Source: a virus
Direction: 5' to 3' (one strand)
Virus record (IMG/VR): IMGVR_UViG_3300005529_000068
Location: 1 to 38,156 of that record
Length of the DNA: 38,156 nucleotides
The notes beneath the pieces were generated by a model that was given only the letters and a program-made list of their open reading frames with translations, was not told where the DNA came from and did no database searches. Made by a program: the position numbers and the translations under genes. Below are positions 21,099 through 29,587 of this stretch, in pieces. Position 1 is the first letter of the stretch. Each line of letters starts with the position of its first letter.

Positions 21099-22541
21099 AT
21101 GGTCGCGGTAACTTGGCCGGTCATTTCCGCTCCGGGGCGCCGGCCGCACGAGAGCGGCGGTCGACTGATAAACGCTTATGCCGAACCCTTGGCGCAAGGC
21201 GCGCCGTCCAAATACGGCTGGCGCCGCTCGCCTGGTTTGCGGCAATTCGCCTCGACGGCGAACACAGGCAACCGCGGGCAACTGCTCGTCGGCTCCAATT
21301 TGTTCGCGGCGTGGTCGGGAACCGTCAAGCGTTATAACTCCGCCGGCGTCGAAACGGCCGTCGGCGCCTTCCCCGGAACAAAGGGTGTGTTTTGGGCGGC
21401 TAACAACAAATCGCCGACGGCCGATATTGTTGTTGTCGACCCCGACAACGGCGCAAAGGTTGTCACGACGGGCAGCGTTTCCGACTATCCCGACCCCGAC
21501 TTGCCTCAACCGAATAGCGTCACGTTCGGCGACGGGTTCTTTTTCTTCACGACCGGCGACGGCCGGTGCTTTGCCTCGGCGCTTAACGACACGGCGATTG
21601 ACGCGCTCGACGAGGTAGGCGCGCAAGCCAAGCGCGACGGACTCGTTCGCGGTGTCTTTTTCAACGATCTTTATTTGTGCGGGCAAAACTCAATCGAGGT
21701 TTATCACGACACCGCCGAGGCAACCGGCTTTCCGTTCTCGCGCGCCTACGTCATTCAAAAGGGCATTTTGAGCCCTTACGGAATTACAGGTTTCGAGGAC
21801 GGTTTCGGCAAGGGGATTATTTTTCTCGGCGACGACGCCTCGCATTATGCGATCAATGGGTTCACGCCGACGAAAATCTCGACGCCAGACGTTGACCGGG
21901 CGGTTCGCGACTTTATCGAGGCCGGCGGCGACCCGAACACAATCGAAATGTTTTCCTACGTCGCCGAAGGCCGCTCGTGTTTTGCGACCCGATGCTCGGC
22001 TTTTACATGGGTCTATGATCTTGACTCGCTCATGTGGCACGAGCGCAAGAGCATTAACCCCGCGGACGGCACATATCGCGACTATTGGCGGGCGACTCAT
22101 TCGACGATGGCGTTCGGCAAGTGGATTTGCGGCGACGTGGAAAGCGGAAAACTCGCCGAGATAACGAAAGCGGTTGCAAACGAACTCGGCTCGCCGCTTG
22201 TCTTTCACATGGAGAGCGCGCCGGCGACGGGCTTTCCGTCAGAGGTCGCCGTTCCGCAAGCGACATTCAACATTGCGCGCGGCGTGGGCGTTGCAACGGG
22301 AACGCCGAACCAAGTCGACCCGCAATGTGAAATTTCATGGTCGGATGATGGCGGTTACAATTTTTCGACGCCGCTCTTTCGCCGGCTTGGGAAACAATCC
22401 GAGGTCTTGCGTCGGCCCGTTCGCGTGAACAAGACAGGAAAGACAAAGACGGAAGGCCGGCGCTGGCGCTTGCGCGTCTCCGATGAGGTTGACGTAATTT
22501 TTACCGGCTCCGACATGCAAGCCGAAGCGAGACAAGCGTAA
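21099..22541 (+). CDS. Packaged DNA stabilisation protein, P22 gp10-like
   Basis: 480 aa from ATG 21099. ESGGRLINAYAEPLAQGAPSKYGWRRSPGLRQFA is the N-terminal signature of P22 gp10-like tail hub proteins; later GDGFFFFTTGDGRCFASALND, FNDLYLCGQNSIEVYHDT and PFSRAYVIQKGILSPYGI form beta-propeller repeats. It plugs the filled head and connects to the tail needle or fibre. It shares its stop with the next ATG (TAATG). Confidence 0.88.
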   Translation: MVAVTWPVISAPGRRPHESGGRLINAYAEPLAQGAPSKYGWRRSPGLRQFASTANTGNRGQLLVGSNLFAAWSGTVKRYNSAGVETAVGAFPGTKGVFWAANNKSPTADIVVVDPDNGAKVVTTGSVSDYPDPDLPQPNSVTFGDGFFFFTTGDGRCFASALNDTAIDALDEVGAQAKRDGLVRGVFFNDLYLCGQNSIEVYHDTAEATGFPFSRAYVIQKGILSPYGITGFEDGFGKGIIFLGDDASHYAINGFTPTKISTPDVDRAVRDFIEAGGDPNTIEMFSYVAEGRSCFATRCSAFTWVYDLDSLMWHERKSINPADGTYRDYWRATHSTMAFGKWICGDVESGKLAEITKAVANELGSPLVFHMESAPATGFPSEVAVPQATFNIARGVGVATGTPNQVDPQCEISWSDDGGYNFSTPLFRRLGKQSEVLRRPVRVNKTGKTKTEGRRWRLRVSDEVDVIFTGSDMQAEARQA

Positions 22542-22690
22542 TGCCGACCGCAAGCCCGCCGCCGCCGCCTATGCCGCGCTACGACGTTCCGTTGATTGAC
22601 CCGGACACCGGAAAGCTCACCCCGGAGTGGTACAAGTGGCTAGTCGCGTGGGAAAGAATTTGGCGAATTATCAGGACGGAGATTCCCTAA
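22541..22690 (+). CDS. 49-aa tail-associated small protein
   Basis: From ATG 22541 (TAATG overlap), not long enough to be prominent. MPTASPPPPPMPRYDVPLIDPDTGKLTPEWYKWLVAWERIWRIIR has the Pro-rich start and P-L-I-D-x-x-T-G-x-x-T-x-x-W-x-x-W core seen in tiny phage proteins near tail genes. The role is unknown. Confidence 0.6.
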   Translation: MPTASPPPPPMPRYDVPLIDPDTGKLTPEWYKWLVAWERIWRIIRTEIP

Positions 22691-22691
22691 C

Positions 22692-23588
22692 ATGGGCCTC
22701 TTTGATATTTTCAGCAACCGCAACTCCGAGCAAGCCGCGCAGGACCGCATCAAGGGATTAAATGCGGCCTACGATCAGGCGAGCGGCGCGCTCAATACGG
22801 GCGCGACCAACGCGCAAAATTATTACGGACAGGCGCTAGTCCCGTTTCAGCAGCTTTCCGGCTACGGAATGCGCGGCCTTGACGCTTATTCCGACGCGCT
22901 CGGTTTAAACGGCTCCGCCGGCAATGCGCGAGCGGTCGCGGCGTTCCAAAATAATCCCGGTTATCAGACGCAGCTAAATTATGGCTTGCAAGCAATCGAC
23001 CGCGGCGCCGCGGCGCGCGGAATGCTCTCAAGCGGCAATACCGCGATGGCGGAGCAAAAATTCGGCAATGACCTCGCCAGCACCGGATGGAATCAATACC
23101 TTTCGAGTTTTTCGCCGTTCTTCTCGCTCGCCGGTCAGGGCGCGCAAGGTCAGGCGGGGGTGTACGGGCAGCAAGCCGGCACGGCATACGACCTCGGAAC
23201 GCGGCTTGCGGACCTCGGATGGAAACAGCAAACGGGAATCGGCGACGCCAACGCGAGCGCGGACCTCGCGAACAACGGAGCATCGGCAAATGCTTGGGGC
23301 GCGATTATGAACGGCGCGCGGCTCGCCGTCTCCGCGCTTCCGTTCCTGCCGTCCGACCGGCGCATTAAGACGGATATCAAGCGTATTGGCCGGCTCTCCG
23401 ACGGCTTGCCGTTTTACTCGTATCGCTACAAAGGCGACCCGACGCCGCGAATGGGCGTCATGGCGCAAGACGTTGAAAAGGTCGACCCGCGCTCCGTCGT
23501 CGAGGTCGGCGGCGTGAAGGTGGTCAACTATGACCGCGTGAGCAATCGGGCGGCGACGTTCGACATGCTCCGCGGCAAAGCGGCTTAA
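22692..23588 (+). CDS. Ejection/tail protein with S74 chaperone-like C-terminus
   Basis: 298 aa from ATG 22692 with GGAG upstream. The N-terminal about 210 residues are Ala/Gly/Gln-rich helices (GYGMRGLDAYSDALGLNG, GMLSSGNTAMAEQKFGNDLAS), like internal or ejected podovirus proteins. The C-terminus, from SDRRIKTDIKRIGRLSDGLPFYSYRYKGD to MGVMAQDVEKVDP, matches the Peptidase_S74/intramolecular chaperone domain, normally an autocleaved folding aid of trimeric fibres. Its presence on an ejection-like protein is a little unusual but recurs in phages. Confidence 0.72.
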   Translation: MGLFDIFSNRNSEQAAQDRIKGLNAAYDQASGALNTGATNAQNYYGQALVPFQQLSGYGMRGLDAYSDALGLNGSAGNARAVAAFQNNPGYQTQLNYGLQAIDRGAAARGMLSSGNTAMAEQKFGNDLASTGWNQYLSSFSPFFSLAGQGAQGQAGVYGQQAGTAYDLGTRLADLGWKQQTGIGDANASADLANNGASANAWGAIMNGARLAVSALPFLPSDRRIKTDIKRIGRLSDGLPFYSYRYKGDPTPRMGVMAQDVEKVDPRSVVEVGGVKVVNYDRVSNRAATFDMLRGKAA

Positions 23589-23599
23589 GAGGTTTAAAC

Positions 23600-25390
23600 A
23601 TGGCCGACGCCCTCGACCTTGCCATTGCAGCGGGACCGCCGCGAATCGACTTTTCGCCGCTCTCAAACCTGTTTGGCGACTATACGAACGCGGTCAAAAA
23701 CAAAGCACAGGTTGATTCAATTCAGGCGTTTAGGAATGGCGTCCCGACGTTGCCCGATGGCTCGCCCGACTACGGCGCCATGTCGACGCGGCTCTATCAG
23801 ACGGGCGATTTTTCCAACGCCAACGCGCTCGGAAATCTTAGCGTTCAACGCGCGCCGTTTCAGCTTTTGCCGGGCGCGATCAATCTCATGGGCGGCAACA
23901 CCGGCGCGACCTCTCCGCTTGCCGGCTCGCCGGCGACGAGCGGGGTTCCCGGCATTTCCAACTCGGTTCTCGGCTATTACGCGAAGCTCGCGAATGGCGA
24001 GTCGGGCAATAACCCGAACGCGATAAGCACGGCGCCCGGAAGCCATGCGAGTGGATTGTTCCAATTTCAGCCCGGCACATGGGACGCCGTTTCAAAGGCA
24101 CACCCCGAACTCGGCTTGACGCCGAACGGAATGCTCGACCCCGGACAGCAATGGAAGGCCGTACAGGCTTTGACGGCCGACAACGCGGCGAAGCTCTCGG
24201 GCTCCGGTTTCGACGTTAACGGTCAAAACCTCTATCTTTCGCATTTCCTCGGCGCCGACGGCGCGAGCGCATTCTTGCGCGGGCTTTCTGCAAATCCAAG
24301 CGCGCCGGCGACTTCTCTCGCAAGCCCGGCCGCGGTCAAGGCTAATCAATCGCTCTTTTTCCAGAACGGGCAACCGCTCTCGGCGGCGCAATTCTATACG
24401 CGATTGACGGGGCGCTTTGCCGACAATGCCGGCGCGCCGGCCTCCGCCAACGCCTCGGCCGTCTCGGCGAACAATCCGGCGCTCGTCGGGCTCATTCCGC
24501 CGGGCACCGACCCGAATGTTTACATTCAGGGCTTGCGCCAGTACGCGGCGGCGCTCTCGATATCGCCGCAAACAGCCGCGCTCGGCAAAGTGTTTTCCGA
24601 CCGCGCCGCGGCAATCGAAAAGGCGCTAGAGCCGACGCCGGCGCAAAAGGATTACTACGCCGACCGCCGGCCCGGCGAGAGCATGTCGGATTATCAATCT
24701 CGCGTCGAGCAACAGAAGGGACTCGCGAAAGACACCGCGGAAATGTACGCGGACGCTCGCAAGGATTATAAAGCCTCGCAAGCGGCGACCTACCGGCTCG
24801 GGCTCATTGACAAGAGCATTGACGAACTCGGCTCCGACTGGATGGGGACGACGGCGGAAACGCGCGGCAAGACGGCGCGAGCTTGGAACACGCTAACCTC
24901 GTTTTTGCCCGACGACATAAAGAAAAACGTACAAATCGACCCGCGCAAAATCGCGAGCTTTGAGGACTTCACAAAGCAGACGCAAACGCTCGGCTTTGAG
25001 CTTGCGCGAACGCTCGGAAGCCGCGAAGCGCAAATGATCGTTCAACAGGCGACAAATTCGGTGCCGAATGTCGGGCAATCGCCGCTCGGCGCGAAGCTCG
25101 TCGCATCGTCGCTCAAACAGGCAGCGCAGCGGCAGCAAGACTATTACGAATTTTTGCAAAGCCGCGCGAAAAGCGGAACGCTTCTCGGCGCCGACGCCGA
25201 CTTTAATCGGGCAAATCCGGTTGAAAAATACGTCGACACGGCGATTAAAAGCGTCATGGGCAACGACTATCAGGCGGGAAAGCCGGCCGCGGCGCCAAAA
25301 TTTCAGCCGGGGCAAATGATCGTTCAAAACGGCAATCGCTTTCGGGTTAACCCCGACGGCTCTTTTGCCTATGTCGGGCGAGCGCAATAA
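23600..25390 (+). CDS. Ejection protein with SLT-like lytic transglycosylase domain
   Basis: 596 aa from ATG 23600. Residues about 120-230 form a lytic transglycosylase: LANGESG (likely catalytic Glu134), NPNAISTAPGSHASGLFQFQPGTW, and LYLSHFLGADGASAFL. The rest is long helices (about 330-540). It should be ejected into the cell envelope to open peptidoglycan for DNA entry, like P22 gp16 or T7 gp16. It overlaps the next gene by one base (TAATG). Confidence 0.8.
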   Translation: MADALDLAIAAGPPRIDFSPLSNLFGDYTNAVKNKAQVDSIQAFRNGVPTLPDGSPDYGAMSTRLYQTGDFSNANALGNLSVQRAPFQLLPGAINLMGGNTGATSPLAGSPATSGVPGISNSVLGYYAKLANGESGNNPNAISTAPGSHASGLFQFQPGTWDAVSKAHPELGLTPNGMLDPGQQWKAVQALTADNAAKLSGSGFDVNGQNLYLSHFLGADGASAFLRGLSANPSAPATSLASPAAVKANQSLFFQNGQPLSAAQFYTRLTGRFADNAGAPASANASAVSANNPALVGLIPPGTDPNVYIQGLRQYAAALSISPQTAALGKVFSDRAAAIEKALEPTPAQKDYYADRRPGESMSDYQSRVEQQKGLAKDTAEMYADARKDYKASQAATYRLGLIDKSIDELGSDWMGTTAETRGKTARAWNTLTSFLPDDIKKNVQIDPRKIASFEDFTKQTQTLGFELARTLGSREAQMIVQQATNSVPNVGQSPLGAKLVASSLKQAAQRQQDYYEFLQSRAKSGTLLGADADFNRANPVEKYVDTAIKSVMGNDYQAGKPAAAPKFQPGQMIVQNGNRFRVNPDGSFAYVGRAQ

Positions 25391-27636
25391 TGGCCGATAT
25401 TGCATTCGGTAGCGGCGACGCTCCGGGGCTTCCGGCGGTCAATCTGCCGGCGCTCGATGGTGCGCGGCGCCCGCTGCAAATTACGATATCGAAACCCTCG
25501 CCGGCGGCGCCGACGTTTGACCCGAGCGCGCCGTTCACGGTCGAGGGTGCCGGCCCGGTGGCCGCTACTCCGCCGGCATTCGACCCGAGCAAGCCTTTCG
25601 ACGTAGAGCCGCAAGGTCCGCAAATCTCGGCGAGCGGCGCCGGCATTGCAGGGCTTGAGCAAGGTCTTACGGCCGGATTCGGCGACGAATTGACCGGCGC
25701 AAAAGAGGCCGGCTTGGCCGGGCTCCCGAGCGAGGTCACGAGCAACCTTCGCCTCTCGCCGCTTGGAAATCTCATTGCCGCGGCCGGCGGCGGCGCGAAA
25801 ATCGCAATCGAAAAATTGCTCGGCGGCGACGAGGCGCAGAAAGCCTATCAGGCGGGACGCGACCGCGTTCGCGCCCTAAATAAATCCGCGCAAGAGCAAC
25901 ACCCTTATGCCTATACGGGCGGCGAGGTCGCCGGCGCGCTTGCGACGATTCCGGCAATGCCGGGCGTGGGTGTCGCCAAGGGCGCCGGGTTCATCCCGCG
26001 CGCCGTCAACGCGGCGACAACCGGCGGGCTCTACGGCGCGACCCTTGGCGCCGGAGAGGGCGAGGGTGCCGAGGACACCGCGCGCCGCGCGCTTGCCGGC
26101 GCCGAGCAAGGCTTTATCGGCGGCGGCATTGCCGCGCCAGTTGCGGAAGCCGGCGGCAAGGGCTTTGCGTTGCTGGCGCGGCCGTTCAAGGCCGGCCTTA
26201 ATCCTGACGCCGAAGCGGCGCGGCGCGTCGCCGGGGCGTTTGAAAAAGACCGGCCGGGCACGACGCTTAAGGACGTTGCCAACGCTCTCGAAATGGCCGG
26301 GCAAGCCGGCGAGCCGCTTGTCGTTGCCGACCTCGGCAAAGAGACGGTTCGCGGCGTTGCGCGCTCGGCAGCGAATACGTCGACCGAGGCGCGCAATGCG
26401 CTACAGGAAAACACGAGCCGGCGCTTTCTCGACCAAGGGCAGCGCGTCGCCGATGATGTTCGCTTTGTCGTCGGCGGAAATCCCGAGGCGAGTGGGCTTC
26501 ACGAGGCAATCAGGGACGCCGCGCGAGCGTCAAATAAGCCGATGTATGCGCGAGCCTATGCGGCCGGAGATAGGCCGATATGGTCGCCCGAGCTTGAACA
26601 ACTCGCCGGGAGCGACGCGGTTGTTTCCGCTATTCGCTCGGCGGTGACAAAGGGAAAAGACAACGCTATTAACGAGGGCTTTGGCGCCTTCAATCCCGGC
26701 GTCCGCGTCACAGACGACGGCCGGTTGATGTTCAACAAAGGTCCGAAGGGCATTCCGACGTATCCAAATATCCAGTTTTGGGATTACGTTCAGCGCGAAT
26801 TGAGCAATGCCGAAGGCGCAGCCGGCCGCGCAGGTCGCTCGGCGGAAGCGCGCACAATCGGCGGCTTGCGGCGAAAGCTAAACGCCGAACTCGACAAGCA
26901 AGAGCCGCTATTTGGGCAAGCTCGCTCGGGCGCCGCGCGCTTTTTCAAAGCCGACGACGCGCTTACCGCCGGAGAGGAATTTTTGAGCTCAAAAATGGCA
27001 AACGCGGAGGCGCGTTCGGCGCTCGCGAAAATGACGCCGGCCGAGCGCACGGCATTCGCTTACGGCTTTGCGTCGAAACTGCTTGAAAGCATTTCCAAGG
27101 TTCCGCTCAAGGAACGATCGACGGTTGCGACGAAAATGTTTCTCAATTCGCCACAGGCGAAAGAGCGCATTTTGCTCGCGCTCGGGCCCGACGGCGCGCG
27201 TCGCCTTGAGTCACGCATTCGGCTTGAGAGCATGATGGAGCTAACCCGCAACGCGGTCGCCGGAAATTCGTCGACGGCGCGGCAGTTAATCGAGGCCGGG
27301 CTTGCCGGCGGAGTCGGCTACGGATGGGCTTCCGGCGATTGGTCTTTGCAGAATTTGGAAACGGCCGCTTTGACCGGCGCGCTATTGAAGGCGGGGGCGC
27401 GCCAGATCGACGCCCGCGTTGCGCGGCGCGTCGGCGAGCTTCTTGCAAGCAACGACCCCGAGCAAATCCGCAAGGTCGCCGAACTTGTCTCGAAAAGCCC
27501 GCGCGTCATGGACGGCGTGAGGCGAACCGATGCCCTCGTGTCGCGCGTCCTCGGGCTCTCCGCTCCAAGCGCGCCGCGGTTGCTCCCGGCGCCTGTGGCA
27601 AGCCGCGCCGACGAGCAAAAGCAGGGCGGAAATTAA
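25390..27636 (+). CDS. Large ejection (internal virion) protein
   Basis: 748 aa from ATG 25390. The N-terminus has two FDPS-x-PF-x-VE repeats, then a Gly/Ala-rich amphipathic or hydrophobic zone (about 85-260: GIAGLEQGLTAGFGDELTGAKEAG, TGGLYGATLGAGEGEGAED). Long helices and RRVGELLASNDPEQIRKVAELV follow near the end. It resembles the large DNA-ejection proteins (P22 gp20-like position) of alphaproteobacterial podoviruses. It probably forms part of the trans-envelope conduit. Confidence 0.7.
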   Translation: MADIAFGSGDAPGLPAVNLPALDGARRPLQITISKPSPAAPTFDPSAPFTVEGAGPVAATPPAFDPSKPFDVEPQGPQISASGAGIAGLEQGLTAGFGDELTGAKEAGLAGLPSEVTSNLRLSPLGNLIAAAGGGAKIAIEKLLGGDEAQKAYQAGRDRVRALNKSAQEQHPYAYTGGEVAGALATIPAMPGVGVAKGAGFIPRAVNAATTGGLYGATLGAGEGEGAEDTARRALAGAEQGFIGGGIAAPVAEAGGKGFALLARPFKAGLNPDAEAARRVAGAFEKDRPGTTLKDVANALEMAGQAGEPLVVADLGKETVRGVARSAANTSTEARNALQENTSRRFLDQGQRVADDVRFVVGGNPEASGLHEAIRDAARASNKPMYARAYAAGDRPIWSPELEQLAGSDAVVSAIRSAVTKGKDNAINEGFGAFNPGVRVTDDGRLMFNKGPKGIPTYPNIQFWDYVQRELSNAEGAAGRAGRSAEARTIGGLRRKLNAELDKQEPLFGQARSGAARFFKADDALTAGEEFLSSKMANAEARSALAKMTPAERTAFAYGFASKLLESISKVPLKERSTVATKMFLNSPQAKERILLALGPDGARRLESRIRLESMMELTRNAVAGNSSTARQLIEAGLAGGVGYGWASGDWSLQNLETAALTGALLKAGARQIDARVARRVGELLASNDPEQIRKVAELVSKSPRVMDGVRRTDALVSRVLGLSAPSAPRLLPAPVASRADEQKQGGN

Positions 27637-27686
27637 CGGGCCAATCAGCCCGTAAAGGGCAACCGAAAAATAGAAAATCCACGCGA

Positions 27687-27710
27687 GCCGCGCGAGAGCG
27701 CGGCCTTTTT
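27687..27710 (+). terminator. Intrinsic terminator before the fibre genes
   Basis: GCCGCGC pairs with GCGCGGC around a GAGA tetraloop, followed by C and five T. It separates ejection genes from fibre genes. Confidence 0.88.
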
Positions 27711-27724
27711 CATGGGTGAATCTC

Positions 27725-28657
27725 ATGGCCGGTACAATACCAGCCCTTAGCCTTTCGACGCAATTCGACAAGAACGGCAACCTTTTAGCCGGTGGAAAAG
27801 TCTATTTTTACCAAGCGAATACGTTGACGCCGCAAAATGTGTTCAAAGACACAGGTTTAACGCTCCCGCATCCTAACCCGATCACACTTGACGCCTCCGC
27901 CCGCGTTCCCGAGTTTTATTGCGCCGACGGAAGCATTCGTTGTCGCGTGACGGACGCGGCCGGCGTCGTTCAGATTGACGCATTGAATTTGCTTGTCGTC
28001 GGTGCCTCCGGCGGCGGCGGTGGCGGCTCAAGCGTCGACCCGGCGACGATATTCCAAACCGGCGACGTGATTTGGCTCGACGTTTCGGGAACGCGGTCGG
28101 GTTGGGTTCGCGACAACGGGCGAACAATCGGCTCGGCGACGAGCGGCGCGAGCGAGCGCGCTAACGCCGACTGTCAACCGCTTTTTGAGTATCTTTGGAA
28201 CACTTACGACAATACGCGATGCCCGGTTGTCGGTGGTCGCGGCGCAACCGCGCTCGACGACTGGAACGCGAACAAGCAAATCACGATGCCCGACAAGCGC
28301 GGATATATTCCGGGCGGGCTCGACGATATGGGGAACGTGGCGGCTAACCGATTTGCGAGCGTTCCGGTTGTTTTAGGCAGCACGACGACGGCCGGCTCGG
28401 TTCTCGGAGAAACGACCCACGTCCTTTCAAAATCGGAAGCTCCGACTGGCCTATTTACGCTCAATGACCCCGGACATACACACGCAACGACCGCTATTGC
28501 TCAATCAGGAAGCTCCGGTCCCGTTGGCGGCGTCATTGGCGGTCCAGCGTCTATCAGCCCGGCAATGACAGGAATCACGCTGACAGATCATGCCGGAGAT
28601 ACCGCGCACAACAACGTGCAAAAGACCGTCCTCGGCACATTCTATCGGAAGCTCTAA
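27725..28657 (+). CDS. Tail fibre/spike with collar domain
   Basis: 310 aa from ATG 27725 (a GTG at 27716 is possible). The N-terminal about 95 residues (LSTQFDKNGNLLAGGKVYFYQANTLTPQNVFKDTGLTLPHPNPI) resemble the head-binding domain of podovirus spikes. A Gly-rich hinge (about 100-108) precedes a phage tail-collar region (GDVIWLDVSG, ADCQPLFEYLWN, MPDKRGYIPGG). It should attach to the tail and contact the host surface. Confidence 0.78.
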   Translation: MAGTIPALSLSTQFDKNGNLLAGGKVYFYQANTLTPQNVFKDTGLTLPHPNPITLDASARVPEFYCADGSIRCRVTDAAGVVQIDALNLLVVGASGGGGGGSSVDPATIFQTGDVIWLDVSGTRSGWVRDNGRTIGSATSGASERANADCQPLFEYLWNTYDNTRCPVVGGRGATALDDWNANKQITMPDKRGYIPGGLDDMGNVAANRFASVPVVLGSTTTAGSVLGETTHVLSKSEAPTGLFTLNDPGHTHATTAIAQSGSSGPVGGVIGGPASISPAMTGITLTDHAGDTAHNNVQKTVLGTFYRKL

Positions 28658-28660
28658 CGC

Positions 28661-29005
28661 ATGTTTACTGGCGCTCTCTCCCCCATTTCAAACCGGCAAG
28701 ATTGGGTCGCGACCTTTCAAGTCGCCGACGCCGATACCGACGAGCTTATTGACCTCTCGGCGGCGACCATCGTTTTCGAGGTTCGCAACCCGAACAACGG
28801 CGCGAGCCTGATACTCGCGACAAGCGACAACGGAAAAATTGCCGTCGTCGATACCGGGGTTTTTCAGCTTTCAATCGGCCGCGCCGAGCTTATGCCGCTA
28901 CAAGCCGACACCTACGACGTCGGTTGCACGGTCGCCGTCAACGGCGAGACAATGCAGTTAATCGCCGGCTCAATTCCGGTACTTGACGGCGTGGTGTCGC
29001 AATGA
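28661..29005 (+). CDS. Tail-associated beta-sandwich protein
   Basis: 114 aa from ATG 28661, 3 bases after the collar gene. FTGALSPISNRQDWVATFQVADADTDELIDLSAATIVFEVRNP and PLQADTYDVGCTVAVNGET form an Ig-like or baseplate-upper-protein-like beta fold. It likely belongs to the tail-fibre assembly. It overlaps the next gene as ATGA. The exact role is unknown. Confidence 0.55.
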   Translation: MFTGALSPISNRQDWVATFQVADADTDELIDLSAATIVFEVRNPNNGASLILATSDNGKIAVVDTGVFQLSIGRAELMPLQADTYDVGCTVAVNGETMQLIAGSIPVLDGVVSQ

Positions 29006-29574
29006 CGGTCGCGCTCAAGCTCAAGAGCTACACGGCGACAAATCTCAAGCTCAAGGTCCCCGTTCCGTTTCCGGCGCAAGTGTCTCCGTCGGGTCCTGTC
29101 ACAGTCATAAAACAGTTAGGCGTGTGGATACTTGGACTCTCAACGAGCGTCCTCGGAATAACCCAAGCTCCACAGGCGTCGGCCTTCGCCACTGATTTTG
29201 TCCTCGTTTTTGACGAGCCTAATCAAACATGGCTCAAAATGTCGCTCGCTGATCTTGCGGCAGCAACCGCGGTCGGCTGGCCTCCTGTTTTTGATAGTGC
29301 CGCTGGCGATTACACCGTTACGACCGAAACTCTTTTGCTCGTAAATAAGTCAGTACCGGCAGCGCATAACATCAATTTGCCGGCAGCATCGTCACGCTTG
29401 GGGCGGCCAATTCTCATCAAAGACTATGCGGGCAACGCTTCGACTAATGTCGCGACAATCGTGCCAAATGGTGCCGACACAATTGACGGATTGTCGGCGC
29501 TACCGATCAATTCGGATTACGGCGGCTTTAAGCTTGCGCCAATTGCCGGAGGCCGTTGGATTATATCGCCATAA
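29002..29574 (+). CDS. Tail-associated hypothetical protein
   Basis: 190 aa from ATG 29002 (ATGA overlap). The N-terminus shows repeated beta strands (LKLKSYTATNLKLKVPVPFPAQV). The C-terminus (NLPAASSRLGRPILIKDYAGNASTNVATIVPNGADTIDG, GGFKLAPIAGGRWIISP) is typical of short fibre modules in which Gly/Asn turns separate strands. Probably a tail or fibre component. Confidence 0.55.
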   Translation: MTVALKLKSYTATNLKLKVPVPFPAQVSPSGPVTVIKQLGVWILGLSTSVLGITQAPQASAFATDFVLVFDEPNQTWLKMSLADLAAATAVGWPPVFDSAAGDYTVTTETLLLVNKSVPAAHNINLPAASSRLGRPILIKDYAGNASTNVATIVPNGADTIDGLSALPINSDYGGFKLAPIAGGRWIISP

Positions 29575-29587
29575 GGAAAAACGAACG

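Noticed and set aside
29123-29131. TGTGGATAC, a DnaA-box-like 9-mer
   Set aside because: One mismatch from the box, isolated within a tail gene, with no neighbouring boxes or AT-rich element.
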